From NCBI GenBank assembly GCA_964036295.1, contig OZ038463.1, positions 36,707,678-36,771,677 on the forward strand: a DNA stretch of 64,000 bases. Direction: 5' to 3'. The notes under the pieces were generated by a model. That model was not told the origin of the DNA. It saw only the letters and a program-made list of their open reading frames with translations, and ran no database searches. Positions 1-10,792 of this stretch are shown in pieces. The translations under genes were made by a program, and so were the position numbers. The stretch's first letter is position 1; each line of letters opens with the position of its first letter. The stretch comes from Plumapathes pennacea. Its lineage: Eukaryota; Cnidaria; Anthozoa; Antipatharia; Myriopathidae.

Positions 1-45
1 CAAAACCCTGCATTTTATCGGCAGAGAGGTCGTCAGAAAGAATTT

Positions 46-95
46 CGTTAATCCTGGATTAGCTTAATCGGCTTTCGAAAAACCGGGCCCTGGTG
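46..95. repeat. Terminal inverted repeat of a MITE copy (intronic)
   Basis: The stretch with AATCCTGGATTAGCTTAATC followed by a CGGCTTTCGAAAAACCGGGCC-like end closely matches the right terminus of the element at 4919-5153. The left part of this copy lies outside the window or is lost. It sits in the intron before the first visible exon of the LRR/EF-hand gene. Confidence 0.5.
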
Positions 96-146
96 TCTTT
101 AACTCTGTGTTACCTGTATGCTAATCGTCGCTTCTTCGCCTTTCAG

Positions 147-1758
147 GACATCACTGTATCACCCAAAATATTTGACGAGATTAAAGAACTGGAAAAAGAG
201 CGAGGAATAAGAATCATCACGGGTGGCATTGGTGGCTACAAGAGACCTAAGGTTTGTATTCAAACTCTACATCACACAAGCGCACAGATTTAGGGATCCG
301 TGTCCGATAACTTGAACTTAGCGGACGGTTACTCTAACCGATGATAACTCAGCATTGAGAGCAATACGACGGCTTCTTCAAAGGGTACATGAGGGCTAAT
401 TCGCCAAAGGGGCCTGGTACTAGTACCGGTTGGGTCAGGCCTAATCACGTGGGTGGGTGGGTGGTGCAGGAATTGCGCTAACGTGCAAGCTTGTTTATGC
501 CATTTTGATTTCAATTCTTCGAATCCCGGTCTGATTTAGCTTCGTGTGGAAATGCGGCAGCTTACTGAAGAAGAGACTTGGCATCTTCAAAGTTCACTTA
601 CATTTTTTCCCTTAGGAAATGCCTCCTGGAATGCGCATTCTGCTCAGCTTTATCCAGGATAACCGGCTTCGCCTGGTTGACTGGTTTCGCCAGTTTGACA
701 AGGACCAAAGTGGCGGGATTTCACGAGATGAGTTCAAACTTGGACTCAAGGAAACTGGTCTGGTCATGACGCAGGTAAAATAAATAAAGTAAAATTTTCT
801 ATTTTTATTAATATCTTTTAATTTCAGTATTTTTTTTAGGGAGTGTTCTGCTTTGCGGTTTTTTTGTTGCTTAGTTCAACTCCCCTGTCTTTCTACTCAT
901 TTTTGTTTGTGGTGCACACTGATATGGAATAGTATAGGTGTGTACTCTAAGCGTTCTTTCAATCCGTTCCTTTCCTCTCTCTTATTTTCTCAGCGGCAGT
1001 TGGATAGACTGATTAAGTTCATCGACATCAATGACGACGGAGAAATAGAATACAGGTAAAGAACATCAACTGAAAAAAGAATTGGAAAAAGAAAAAAATT
1101 AGCAAGGGGAAAGACAAACAGGCAAAAGCAGGAAAAACAGGAACGTAGAACCCAAGGTTTATGTGTTGAATCTAAGAAATGTGATTTTATACGTCGTTCA
1201 ATATAACTGTAAAACCTCAAGACTCGGCTAAGAAACCCAAAAATTGACTCGTTATTCAGTGATAAAGTTATTTCAGTATATGTTCTATAACATAAGCTGT
1301 GAAATTTACCTTGTGTTGAATAGTAATGGTGACGATCCTTGACCAACAACGGAAGTGACGTCAAGAACTTAAAGATAAGGCCTCAAACCGCATGCAGTCA
1401 CGTGATACAATTTTATACGTCCCGTTCGCTAATGGTAGCAAATTCTGAAACAACGAGAGCTTATTGCGGCGGTATTTGACCTACTTAGGGAATGCTTCTT
1501 GGTGTTGAAAACATAACAGAAATACGACTTCATGCGGTTTATGCGGGCTGCGGAATACGGCAATCTTTAAAAACTCTCTATTTGTGCGATTGTAATTTAA
1601 AGTGCGATATTTCTTTATTTAGTGAACTGATGCGGGGTCGCGAAATCACGCTCCAAGAAGAGCGTCAAGAGAGGAAGATCGAGGAGAGACAAAAGAGACT
1701 GGCGGAAGAGCGCATGCGCCTTCCTAAATTGGAAGGCTACGACTATGACTTGATGTAA
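147..1758 (+). CDS. LRRC74-like leucine-rich-repeat protein with EF-hands, 3' exons (partial)
   Basis: Four exons are seen: 147-251, 616-774, 994-1055 and 1623-1758 (stop TAA). All join in phase through GT/AG sites and give 153 residues of a C-terminus. The first exon (DITVSPKIFDEIKELEKERG...) resembles the end of an LRR domain. Exon 2 carries an EF-hand loop DKDQSGGISRDE. A second loop, DINDDGEIEYSE, spans the exon 3/4 junction, where AG+T makes Ser. Both loops keep the acidic and Gly positions expected for calcium binding. The last exon is a charged Arg/Glu helix (EERQERKIEERQKRLAEERM) ending YDYDLM. LRRs followed by paired EF-hands fit the LRRC74A/B family; function is poorly known. The 5' part, with most LRRs, lies before the window. 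The family name is a recollection of pattern, not a database hit; the EF-hands are certain. Confidence 0.7.
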
Positions 1759-3540
1759 CCATGATGCTTTGCGCGCTGTCTTCGTAATGTCTGTCATTTA
1801 TGAGATTCCTGAAATTTGTCGCGCCATTGTTTGTGCAGTTTTATAACAGATCTAAATGAGACTGTTGCTGTTCTGTTTTTGTCCGCTTAAATCACGTGAC
1901 CAGTTTGCGATGAAAATAACAAATGCGGAGCGCGCGAAGCACTGTGGTAGAGGAAAACGTTTTTACTTAACATCAGCATTTGGCAAAAGCTTACGCTAGC
2001 TCAAGTCAGGGGCAAATTCACTGAGCATTTCGATAACCAAGGTCCATTATATGTTGATGTTTGACAATGCTGGGCCCGCCGATGGAATGGTCAGTTGACA
2101 ATACAACATACTCTAACAGGAGAGAAGAGAACATGCAGAGAAATGTTCAGTGAATGCAGGACGGGTGTTCATAACGAAAACCAAACTTTTACTAAATGTC
2201 GTCCAAAGCGTGATTTTACGTGTGAATTCAAGAGACCATAAGGGACCGGCTTATGTTTTCTTGGTGCATTTTGCTCTTGTTTAATTATCAGTTATGTTTT
2301 CATCTTGATGGTTTTTCTGGCACTCTGTCCATAGCACCGTGATCAGAAAAAAACTGGTCGAACACAACTGTAAAGAGATTAGCAAACAGCTGGTCAACGA
2401 CGTTTTAGAGTTTTTTTTTATTTAACAATGTATTAGTTGCTCTGTAAAAACTCTGAATATGTGTAAATATATATATAATTTCTGGGTTGGTCTTCGTGAT
2501 GACTGATAAAGTAACAGCAATATGATGAAGTAAAGGGGATGGTTTGTGGTGGCCAAGAACTGCCATAAGGATTTTAGCTTTTTTTTTACTTCTATTTGTT
2601 TTATTTTTATTTTACTTTTCATTTCCTTTTTATTTGTTTTTACTTGACCCTTTTGTTGTTGTTTTTGGTGTACAATAGCCGTTTAAATGCAAACAAAACC
2701 AATGAAGCGGGTAAGAAGAGCACAGGTGAATAGCTCGGTACAGCTTTTTTATAGTACACCACTTTGTCAAAAGGGAAGGGAAATTTCTTATTTCACAGCT
2801 CGTCAGTTTGTTGTGAGTTCCAGGAACCCAGATATTTAGGGAGATTTCCTAGATATTTAGAACTTTTGGAGGGATTTGCGGAACGGCAACTTGAGGCTAT
2901 AGTTTTGACAGACATCCATACCTATTTCGTGACGTCACTGGCTAAATTCATCGTTGGCTTTGAAGATGACTTCCGCTCAGCAACAATTGGTTAACAGTCT
3001 TCCTGAAGACGGCTCTCGCCCGGACGATCAGTCGCTATTTTTTACTATTTTCTTCTTTCTCTTGGAGTGTTTCCTCATTCCCGTGAGGCGTGTTTCCTTA
3101 GTGCTTTCCCTTGCCGGAAGGAAATCATTGAAAAACAAACTATGCCGATTATGTGTTACATGTTTTGCCACAACCTGGAGCCGAGCAGTCGCGGAATTTG
3201 CCAGTGAGCCTGGGAACGAGGTACTCAGCCACTAGATGAAACGTTTATACACCGTGCGCCACAAAGAAGAACAAAAACTGACACTGCTATGTTTTATATT
3301 ACACACTTTATATTTCAGGGAGATAAAAGTGCATTATTTTTGACGAAAGCGAAGCCATTTATTGCCCAAAAAATGTGAATGATAAGGCGGTGTCACTTTC
3401 CCTACCCCCACCCCCTCGGGCATCAAGTCAACCACATGTGCGTCAGTTCGTCTGGCTTGCATTCTTCGTGTCGTCGCGGCATTTGGAAAAATCTGCAGGT
3501 TTGCGGCTAGTTCGCTGAAAAAGCTAGCGGCTAAAGTTGA
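1759..3540. other. Intergenic region between the LRR/EF-hand gene and the FKBP gene
   Basis: No credible gene was found. It should hold the 3' UTR of the upstream gene and the promoter of the FKBP gene; no clear AATAAA was seen close after 1758. Around 2958-3035 there is a decayed fragment sharing GAAGATGACTTCCGCTCA and CCGGACGATCA with the Penelope-like repeat at 60490-60600. The short reading frames crossing it come from that repeat. Confidence 0.6.
2955..3035 (+). repeat. Decayed Penelope-like terminal-repeat fragment
   Basis: It shares GAAGATGACTTCCGCTCA and, about 50 bases on, CCGGACGATCA, in the same order as the better copy at 60490-60600. The GAAACGTC core of that copy has been lost here, so any ribozyme would be inactive. 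Confidence 0.5.
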
Positions 3541-6500
3541 ATGGCACCACTTCCTCTCGAGCCGAGCGAAGAAGCAGGTCAAGCAATGGAAACAAACCCC
3601 GGCGAGACTGAAGAGAGTCTGTACGGCGAAGACATAACGCCGAACAAAGATGGCGGAGTCCGGAAGAAGATACTAAAGCAAGGAGATGACAACGAATCGC
3701 CTCCCAAGGGCTGCAAAGCTCTTGTGCACTATGTTGGAAGGTTTTTGAATGGAGATATGTTTGACACAAGTAGAAACAAAGAAGAACCCTTCATGTTTGA
3801 ATTGGGAAAAGGTAAGTCGATGGATATCTGTCAAATCTTCTAATTGATTTGTTTGTTGTGATGCTCTTCATCTTAACCATAGCTCTCAGGAGTAACTTTG
3901 CTGTGTTTGCTGGTCATTGTTCGGAGCGAAAGGCCCTCAAAGTACCAGCTTAGGTTCGTTGTACGTTTGGATCTCGTTTCACGGCGGGAAACTTTACAAG
4001 TAGTAACGATTAGTATTTCACCTGCGAACAATGGATTTACTGAACCTACACAAAATAGTCCTTCGAGTTTCTTCTGAACTCACTGTCTTCGGTGTTGGAG
4101 GTTTGAATTATGTTCGAACTGGTGTCAAGAATTCGCAATTTGTTTTATAAATAAGCTCTTGTTTTACTGTTGCATTCCAACATGAATTCTTAATTTCAAG
4201 CTTGTGATGTTTTTCCGAAAGATGCACCATGATAAGGCAGCTTTATTGATGATGATGCTAAAAACACCCGTACTTTTCTCGCCTTCTAATCCCTCCAGTT
4301 GTCTCAGAGCGAAACAGGGGCGAATTAAATTTCCCAACGGGTTCAAGATCACCTTTCACTCTTTTGTTTCAAGAAACTTACTTCCGATTATGTTCTTCTT
4401 GCATTCTGGTAATATAAAGAAACCAATTCTATTCAGCCAATAATTCAGAGCTCTAGTACTTCCAACACACTGTATACACAGAAATCTTGTTCCTTATGTG
4501 AATTAGTGTAAACATTTTCTACAAACATGAATACCTGGGGAAAATTCAGAATCTGGAAAGGGTCATATGAAATTTTAATCATATTTACCACATGCCTTGG
4601 TTTTGGTGGCGTGAAAGTGCAAAAAATATCATGTACTGCACATTCTACTGTTGCAACCTGTGAGTCAGGTGTAAATAATTTACCCATATTTTAAAGGTTA
4701 CAATGACACTAAGTACAAACACCTGTATATTTTGTACTTAAATATGCCCTCTTTACATTGTTGCATACTGTTTTGCTGGTGTGAGGTTTTGATAATTTTG
4801 TGATCTGCATAACTGCATGCTTACAGTACAGAGCAGTTTTCTGATTAACTTTTGAAACCTAAATCATAGTAATCACAGAGCCAATTTGTGAAGTTTGTAA
4901 GAAAACACTTCAACAAAGCAGGGCCCAGTTTTGCAAAGTACGGTTAAGCTAATCCCAGATTAGGTCTCAACTGTGCTGTCATTTTTAAGCCTGAAGATGA
5001 GAATTTTTTGTTCATCAAAGGACTGCCACGATATATTTTGAGCCAGAACAAGCATTTTAGCTGGTCTTTTATTGAAACTTTGCTAGTTTGTTGGCCACAA
5101 AATCAAGAGAATCCAGGATTAGCTTAATCGGACTTTGAACAACCGAGCCTAGGAGACTAATCTTTGCATGCAGTGCGAAAAAATGCCATCACCATCACAA
5201 GCAGATTTTGGATGGGATTACTACCAAATTTGTTCAAGCCAATCTGATGGCTTACTGACATTCCACTGGTACAGCAGCAGACAAGAGATTATTCATGTAT
5301 TTGAGCTTATGCTTGTGTGTTCTGCTTTTACAGGAGTTGTGATCAAAGGATGGGACTTGGCTGTGCCAACAATGCAGGTTGGTGAGTTGTGCCTCCTGAC
5401 CATCTTACCAAGTTATGCATATGGAGATATGGGAAGCACCAACAGAATTCCGCCCAACACAACATTACAGTTTGAGATGGAGTTGATGGGCTGGAAAGGT
5501 GAAGATGTTACTTCGGATAGTGCTGTTACAAAAATCACTCTAAAGCGTGTTGGAGAAGGCTATGATAAACCCAACACAGGAGCAACTTGCAGTGGTGAGC
5601 AAGCAAACTTTGTTGCTAAAATCCAACATTAGATACAATAGAACCTCGCTATCTCAAACTCTGAAGGGAATACCAAGACATACAGTAGCTTGAGATAGCA
5701 GGGTTCTACCAAGAGAAATTTCTACCAAGTTTGTTCTTAAGGGAAATCAGGTTCTGTGGTAGTTAGGATATAACCGAGTTTGAGATAGCGGAGTTCAACT
5801 GTTTATTGTTCAACCATACATTTCTTAGAACAGGCTTTATTTTGTAGTTGTTGTGACCAAGTTCAATTTTCAACTTCAATTTTAGCAGCACACATTTATC
5901 ATACAGTAAGGAGAACTTGGCAATTTTGATACCTTTCTCAGATGAAGTCCTCAATGTTGCCATTTATACCTTCTTGCAAGGACTGGCCTTCAGTACTGTA
6001 TGCTCCTGGTATTAATTTGTCTACATACATTTATTTAATGCCATTAATTTTTATTGCTGCCCGGTATATGTAGTTGTCGTAAACGTTGTTCCATTCTGTC
6101 TGACCAGACTCTTGGTTATGTTTGCAGTGCATGTTATTGGCAAATACAAGGGTCAAGTGTTTGAAGATAGAGAACTCACATACACTCATGGAGAGGGTAA
6201 GAGGCTGTCTGGGATTTCTTACCTCCTTATATTTCACTGTCTCCAAATATTTCATTCCCATATTTTTACTCCTTTTCCATTACATTGCCTTTTGTTTTTC
6301 CTCTGCAGGTACAGAAGCAGGCCTTTTACCGGGTGTTGAAGAAGCTATAGAAAAAATGTTCTCTGGTGAATTAGCCAGAGTATGGATTCAACCAGGAAAG
6401 TGGAGCTTTGGACCTGCAGGAAATCCAGAATTTAACATTCCTGGAAATGCTTCTATTGACTACGTGATAGAGTTAAAAACGTTCACCAAGGTGTGTTGTT

Positions 6501-8960
6501 TGTGTTCCCAGCTTCAAGATTTGCATGACACCTGCTAAACTCTAATCAGTCTATCAATTTCTCACCAGCTCAATCATACACTTTCTAATTGAATGGTTGG
6601 GAAAAACTGTATTCTTATTTCAGTTTAAAGAGGCATGGGAACTCTCCAATGATGAGAAAATTGAAACAGCACTACGAATGAAAGACAAAGGAACAAAGTA
6701 TTTTAAGGTTTGCTTTTAAGGTTTTCCTCATGCATACATATTTATTATATAGACACGAGTGTTTTACTGGAAAATATACCGTGCGTAAAATCCATACCAA
6801 ACTACATCCTGGACCCGAGTGGCGTATTTTCCATATCCTCACTAGTGAGGATATCGTTGGCATATGTATATTATGGTAATTTTTCATGCCAGATTTCTGA
6901 ACCACATTGTTTTGTGAGACTTGTTGCTGTGAATGTCACATGAATTCATTTTGTTATCAGCATACATCTCACATTGCCATGACACAATGTTGCACATGTC
7001 ACTCTAGTGTTTATTTACTGATACTGTTGTTTATGTTTTTGCTAAGGGTGGAAAGTTCAGCATAGCACTGAAGCAGTATGATGTAGTAATCAAGCTGCTG
7101 GATGGATATTTTAATGAGGAGGAGAAGAAAAGACAGGGTCCTTTGAAGCTAGCTGGACATCTTAACCTTGCTGCTTGTCAGCTCAAGCTCAAGAACAACT
7201 TCAGATGCGTCAAGGAGTGCCAAAAGGTACATTCATGCAAGCAGTCCCAAACTCAAAATGCAGATTCTTCCAACTTTTTAAGAAGAACTGTGTGAGGGAT
7301 GTAGTGAGAATTGATGGTGCTGTATTTTTACTGACTTCACAATCCTTTGTTGCAGGCTCTCTCGATTGATCAAGAAAATGTAAAAGCATTATTCAGGAGA
7401 GGCAAGGTAAGAAATGTTGTAGAGCTATAACTTTATTGACCACTTATAATATTTATAAAGGACCCAATGAGTTTGAGTGTGTAATGCTAATCAAATTAAC
7501 TCTGGGCGCTTTTCATTTGGATGAGAAAATCAAAAAATTCCAGAAGCAAACCAAATAGGAGCAAATCTTTTTAGTAAGAATTTTTCAGAAAAACATGTAC
7601 AAGAAGTATCACTTAAAAGATCTGACAAATTTGTTTTGTAGTTCCTTAGATTTTACATACAAAATACTAAACTACAATACTTGTATACTTTGAATCTCAG
7701 TGAATTATGGTTCCCGTACTGGTACAATCTGGCTTGTATCATTCCAATGGCCCTGTCAGAATATACAGTACAACATGAAAAAGCAGCTATCACATCGGGC
7801 TTCATTGTTAAGCCTGTAATGTTTGGTACTCAGCTGACAAGCCAGCAATGAATTGTTGCTGCTTTGAGTCAAACACAATAGGTTATCAAACATTTTAGCA
7901 AGGACTGTATACAGTAGATACAGGGGAATAAATGAAAAACCTCCATACTTTTCTTTCCTCTTAGGCAAGATTTGCTCTAAATGAGCTGGAAACAGCTAGG
8001 TCAGACTTCAAGCATGTCCTCCAGCTGGATCCCAAGAACAAAGAAGCTCAGGAGCAACTGAATTTAGTGAACCAACAACTCAAGGTCTACCAGCAGAAGG
8101 AGAGGAAGATCTTTGGTCAGCAGGCACTTTCATTGTTTGTCCCCACCCCTTCCCCCAAAGTCAGTCAGTTAGTCTGTCTTTCTTTGTTTGTTTGCTGCAC
8201 GTGATTGTATCTACCTCGTCTGACTACTTGGTCAAGATGTGTATTTCTATCATTCAACGACAGTACACTGAACTTTTGAAAGTCTGCAGTCACGGAGTCA
8301 AAAATGTTCTTGATTGAATTCAAATCGTTTTCAGTACTTGACAGGTTATTTTGGGGAATCAGAATACTGCACAATGTGCTGGTAAGCTGAAGCCACAGAA
8401 TAGGGCACAAAGGCCACGGTGGTAGCGGGCATTACCCCTTGATCTACCAAAAAAAAAAAAAAAAAAAAAGAATGTGAGCCCAAGTAATAGCAGCCATGGA
8501 CAGCTATGCTATTACTTGGGCTCACAATTTTTTTATTTTTTTATTTTTATTTTTTTATTTTTGGTAGATCAAGGGGTAATGCCCGCTACCACCGTGGCCT
8601 TTGTGCCCTATTCTGTGGCTTCAGCTTACCAGCACATTGTGCAGTATTCTGATTATGTAAATTAAGCCACATCCCACAAGCCTTACGATTTTATATTGGG
8701 GTAGGCGAGCAGAACACTTGATATTCCCGACTGTCTCCACTTCTTCGCTTAGCTAACGTTCTCCATGTCTTGTTCCTTCAGCAAACATGTTCGAGCGGCT
8801 TGCAAAACAAGAAGAGAAGGAGAGAGCGGCGAAACAGGGGGCTGAAAAAGATGTGTTCAAACGAGCGGCCGAGGAGGCGGAGAGAGCAGCGGGAGAGGAT
8901 GCTAACAAAGAGAAACCAAGCGACGTAGAAATGAAGCCAGAGGAGGAGATCAAGTGCTGA
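3541..8960 (+). CDS. FKBP4: FKBP4/FKBP5-type peptidyl-prolyl isomerase co-chaperone
   Basis: Nine exons join in phase: 3541-3811, 5334-5594, 6128-6196, 6309-6490, 6624-6707, 7047-7226, 7356-7406, 7965-8115 and 8782-8960. They give 475 residues (human FKBP4 has 459). Domain order is FK1 (about 30-145), FK2 (about 150-262) and a TPR domain (about 270-430), then a Lys/Glu-rich tail. FK1 keeps the FK506-pocket residues: Tyr64 in VHYVG, Phe74-Asp75 in MFDTSR, and VVIKGWD with Trp97. FK2 has LPGVEEAIEKM in the Trp position, as in the non-catalytic FK2 of the family. The TPR has the pattern that binds the Hsp90 C-terminus (NLAACQLKLKNN, KALFRRGKA). The family works with Hsp90 on client proteins such as receptors in the cytosol. 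The start was chosen as the first ATG of an acidic leader typical of FKBP4/5. Introns 1 and 8 hold mobile repeats. FKBP4 versus FKBP5 cannot be decided. Confidence 0.92.
4919..5153. repeat. MITE in FKBP intron 1
   Basis: Terminal inverted repeats of about 40 bases: the left end reads GGGCCCAGTTTTGCAAAGTA then GGTTAAGCTAATCC; the right end is an imperfect complement (GGATTAGCTTAATCGGACTT then TGAACAACCGAGCC). There is no coding capacity. A matching right end lies at 46-95, so this is a family. Confidence 0.6.
5636..5801. repeat. pogo/Tigger-like MITE, copy 1
   Basis: The termini are CAATAGAACCTCGCTATCTC and GAGATAGCGGAGTTCAACTG, inverted repeats starting CA and ending TG, preceded by TA. The same design with better-kept ends is found at 22292-22443. 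It lies in FKBP intron 2. Confidence 0.65.
8357..8654. repeat. Large palindrome / fold-back repeat in FKBP intron 8
   Basis: The arms 8357-8449 and about 8562-8654 look perfectly complementary over about 93 bases (AATCAGAATACTGCACAATG... mirrored by ...CATTGTGCAGTATTCTGATT). The interior holds an A-run, a T-rich run, and an inner hairpin whose 19-base arms are TGTGAGCCCAAGTAATAGC and its complement. No reading frame is credible. It may be a fold-back element, two inverted insertions or, less likely, an assembly artefact. Confidence 0.8.
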
Positions 8961-9130
8961 CGCTGTTCTGACTGTGTCGCTCTTCGTGGACTTACCTGTT
9001 TTGTTTGCGATCTGTTGTACATCATACCACAGGCCCATGCTAAGGGAAAAAACGGCTGGCGAATTATTTCACTTCAAAACCTCCCGCTCACGCTGAGTTA
9101 AGCTTTTGAGCCCTTTCCTGGAACAAATTG

Positions 9131-9333
9131 TTGATCCTTTCACTCCCAAGTTTAAAATGCATATTCTCTCGAGTTTTAAAGAAGAATAGTATGATTGAGA
9201 GTTTAAAGTTTAATCAGCTTTTATTTGAGCGAGGTATCAGAAGCCAAGTTCTCCCTACTGTATTATATATCTCTGGTGAGAAACTGAAGGAGAAAATTGA
9301 AGTTGATCTCATTCTTTGGAAGTGGAAGGTTAA
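9131..9333. repeat. TTAACCCTTTCACTCCC-type MITE, copy 1
   Basis: It begins near CCTTTCACTCCCAAG and ends near TTTGGAAGTGGAAGGTTAA, which are inverted complements. The interior (TATCTCTGGTGAGAAACTGA, GGAGAAAATTGAAGTTGATC) matches, partly in reverse, the copies near 31.97, 48.23, 57.2 and 61.0 kb. Confidence 0.65.
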
Positions 9334-10012
9334 ACACAAAAGCAAATTCCAGCCGTTTGATCAGCAGCCATTTAAAACCTCACTTTTTTTATTGCAATCT
9401 GCTTTTCTCTGAAAGAAAGTGGCTTTCCTTTTTAGCATGTCTATACAAAAAGAAACGGGGAAAGGCCATTCACATTTGGTCGCCGGGTTTTTGTTATGGT
9501 TTAATATTTCTCATCTTTCGCCATGCTTACGTTTTAACTTTTAATATATCGTTTCCGAATTGATTCTTTCGCACACTAATACTTCACGTACATAGCTAAC
9601 TATTATTTTTTATCTTCACTCCACCGGAAACCACTTGGTATTAATAAGACAACAGAGGGCTACAAATACAAAATATCGGATCCTCAGACAATAACTGGAT
9701 ATAACTCCATAAAAAAATAAGCAAATATTTCTATACGCTCACTGTTTGATGCAGTAGCTGATTTTAAAAAAGCCGCGTAGGACCACGTAGTGGAATTGTG
9801 TAGAATGTTGCGTTTGCTTGATCCTAATAAACGTGTTGAGTTCGCAGTGTTTTGTAGTGGATCGAACTTGATACGAGATCCCCCGAAATGTCTTTGCTTT
9901 TCGGTGATTTCAGAATTTTTTAAGAATGTTTTTGTTTGTGGTATGTTTCCTGTTCTTGAGTTAGGACAAAACGCCCAGACGACGTCCAGCTCGACTTTTG
10001 TTTCCTTTTGAC

Positions 10013-10103
10013 CACAACCTGCAGCAAGAAATGCACTTCAATGCAGGAAAAACTAAACGAATGGGAAGCGTCCGCTTTATTTTCATTCAGAGATCTACGC
10101 CTC
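10013..10103. repeat. Left flanking repeat of the satellite array (hairpin CCTGCA...TGCAGG)
   Basis: CCTGCAGCAAGAAATGCACT followed by TCAATGCAGG forms a 6-bp stem with an 18-base loop. It is followed by a TTTATTTTC...CAGAGATCTACG stretch. The same sequence recurs at 22107-22205, beyond the other end of the array, in the same orientation. Confidence 0.75.
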
Positions 10104-10574
10104 ATGACTCCAACTATTAGAAAAGCTATGCCACGACACGTGCTTATTAGGCTTGGATAAATTATGCTCGTAAATTGGCGAATTGTGATTGCCGGCAGTG
10201 CTCGTAAAAATCGTGAATTATATTTGCTCCATAGTTCATTTCATTATTTACAGTGAGCTTGCTCGCGTAGACACACGTCATCCATGCAATTCCAAACTAC
10301 CCTTGCTTCGTAACCAATCAGAACGCGAGTTTTCTTTGACTTATACGATTCTGCTAAAAATTACTGCTCGGGGAACAAGCCTCGCCCCAGTCCCTTGCCG
10401 CACATGGTTTTGCCCCCAGCCCTACGCGGCTGCGTATTCCGCACTTCCAAGAGCCATACCCGAGGTAGTACTTCAGAGCGTGTGATGCGAGAGCGTTTTA
10501 GCGAATGTTGGGCGAATTACAAGATATTTGTTCTGATTTGATTTGAATTTGCTAATGAATTCACTCTTTTAACT

Positions 10575-10790
10575 ATATGATAATCGGGAGTTTCAATCGG
10601 GAATATTAATTCTGAGTGATAATCGGGAGAGGTAATTGGGAATGATAATCAAGAGTGATAATTGACACACCAGATTACAATTCCCGCATATCACTCCACT
10701 CGCAATCGGACTGGTAATTGTGAGTGACAATCGGGAGTGGCAATCGGGAGCCGTAATCGGGAGTCGTAATCAAGTGTGGTAATCAACTTT
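10575..10790. repeat. Degenerate minisatellite, consensus near (CAATCGGGAGTGGTAATCGGGAG)n
   Basis: Repeated TAATCGGGAG, CAATCGGGAGTGG and GTAATCGGGAG words with drift run up to the first satellite monomer. The same words recur at 25928-25975, and a short inverse match (ACTCCCGATTG) lies just after the array at 22050. Confidence 0.75.
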
Positions 10791-10792
10791 TA

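Larger units (their letters stand above)
8961..10574. other. Gene-free stretch after the FKBP gene
   Basis: No gene is seen. It should contain the FKBP 3' UTR, one TTAACCCTTTCACTCCC-type MITE copy (9131-9333) and, from 10013, a repeat shared with the far side of the satellite array. Short reading frames here show no family features. Confidence 0.6.

Noticed and set aside
509..530. TTCGAATCCCG resembling a tRNA B box
   Set aside because: No matching A box, acceptor stem or cloverleaf could be drawn around it.
2764..3235. Plus-strand frames including one starting MALKMTSAQQQ
   Set aside because: The similarity is to the Penelope-like repeat at 60.5 kb, not to a gene.
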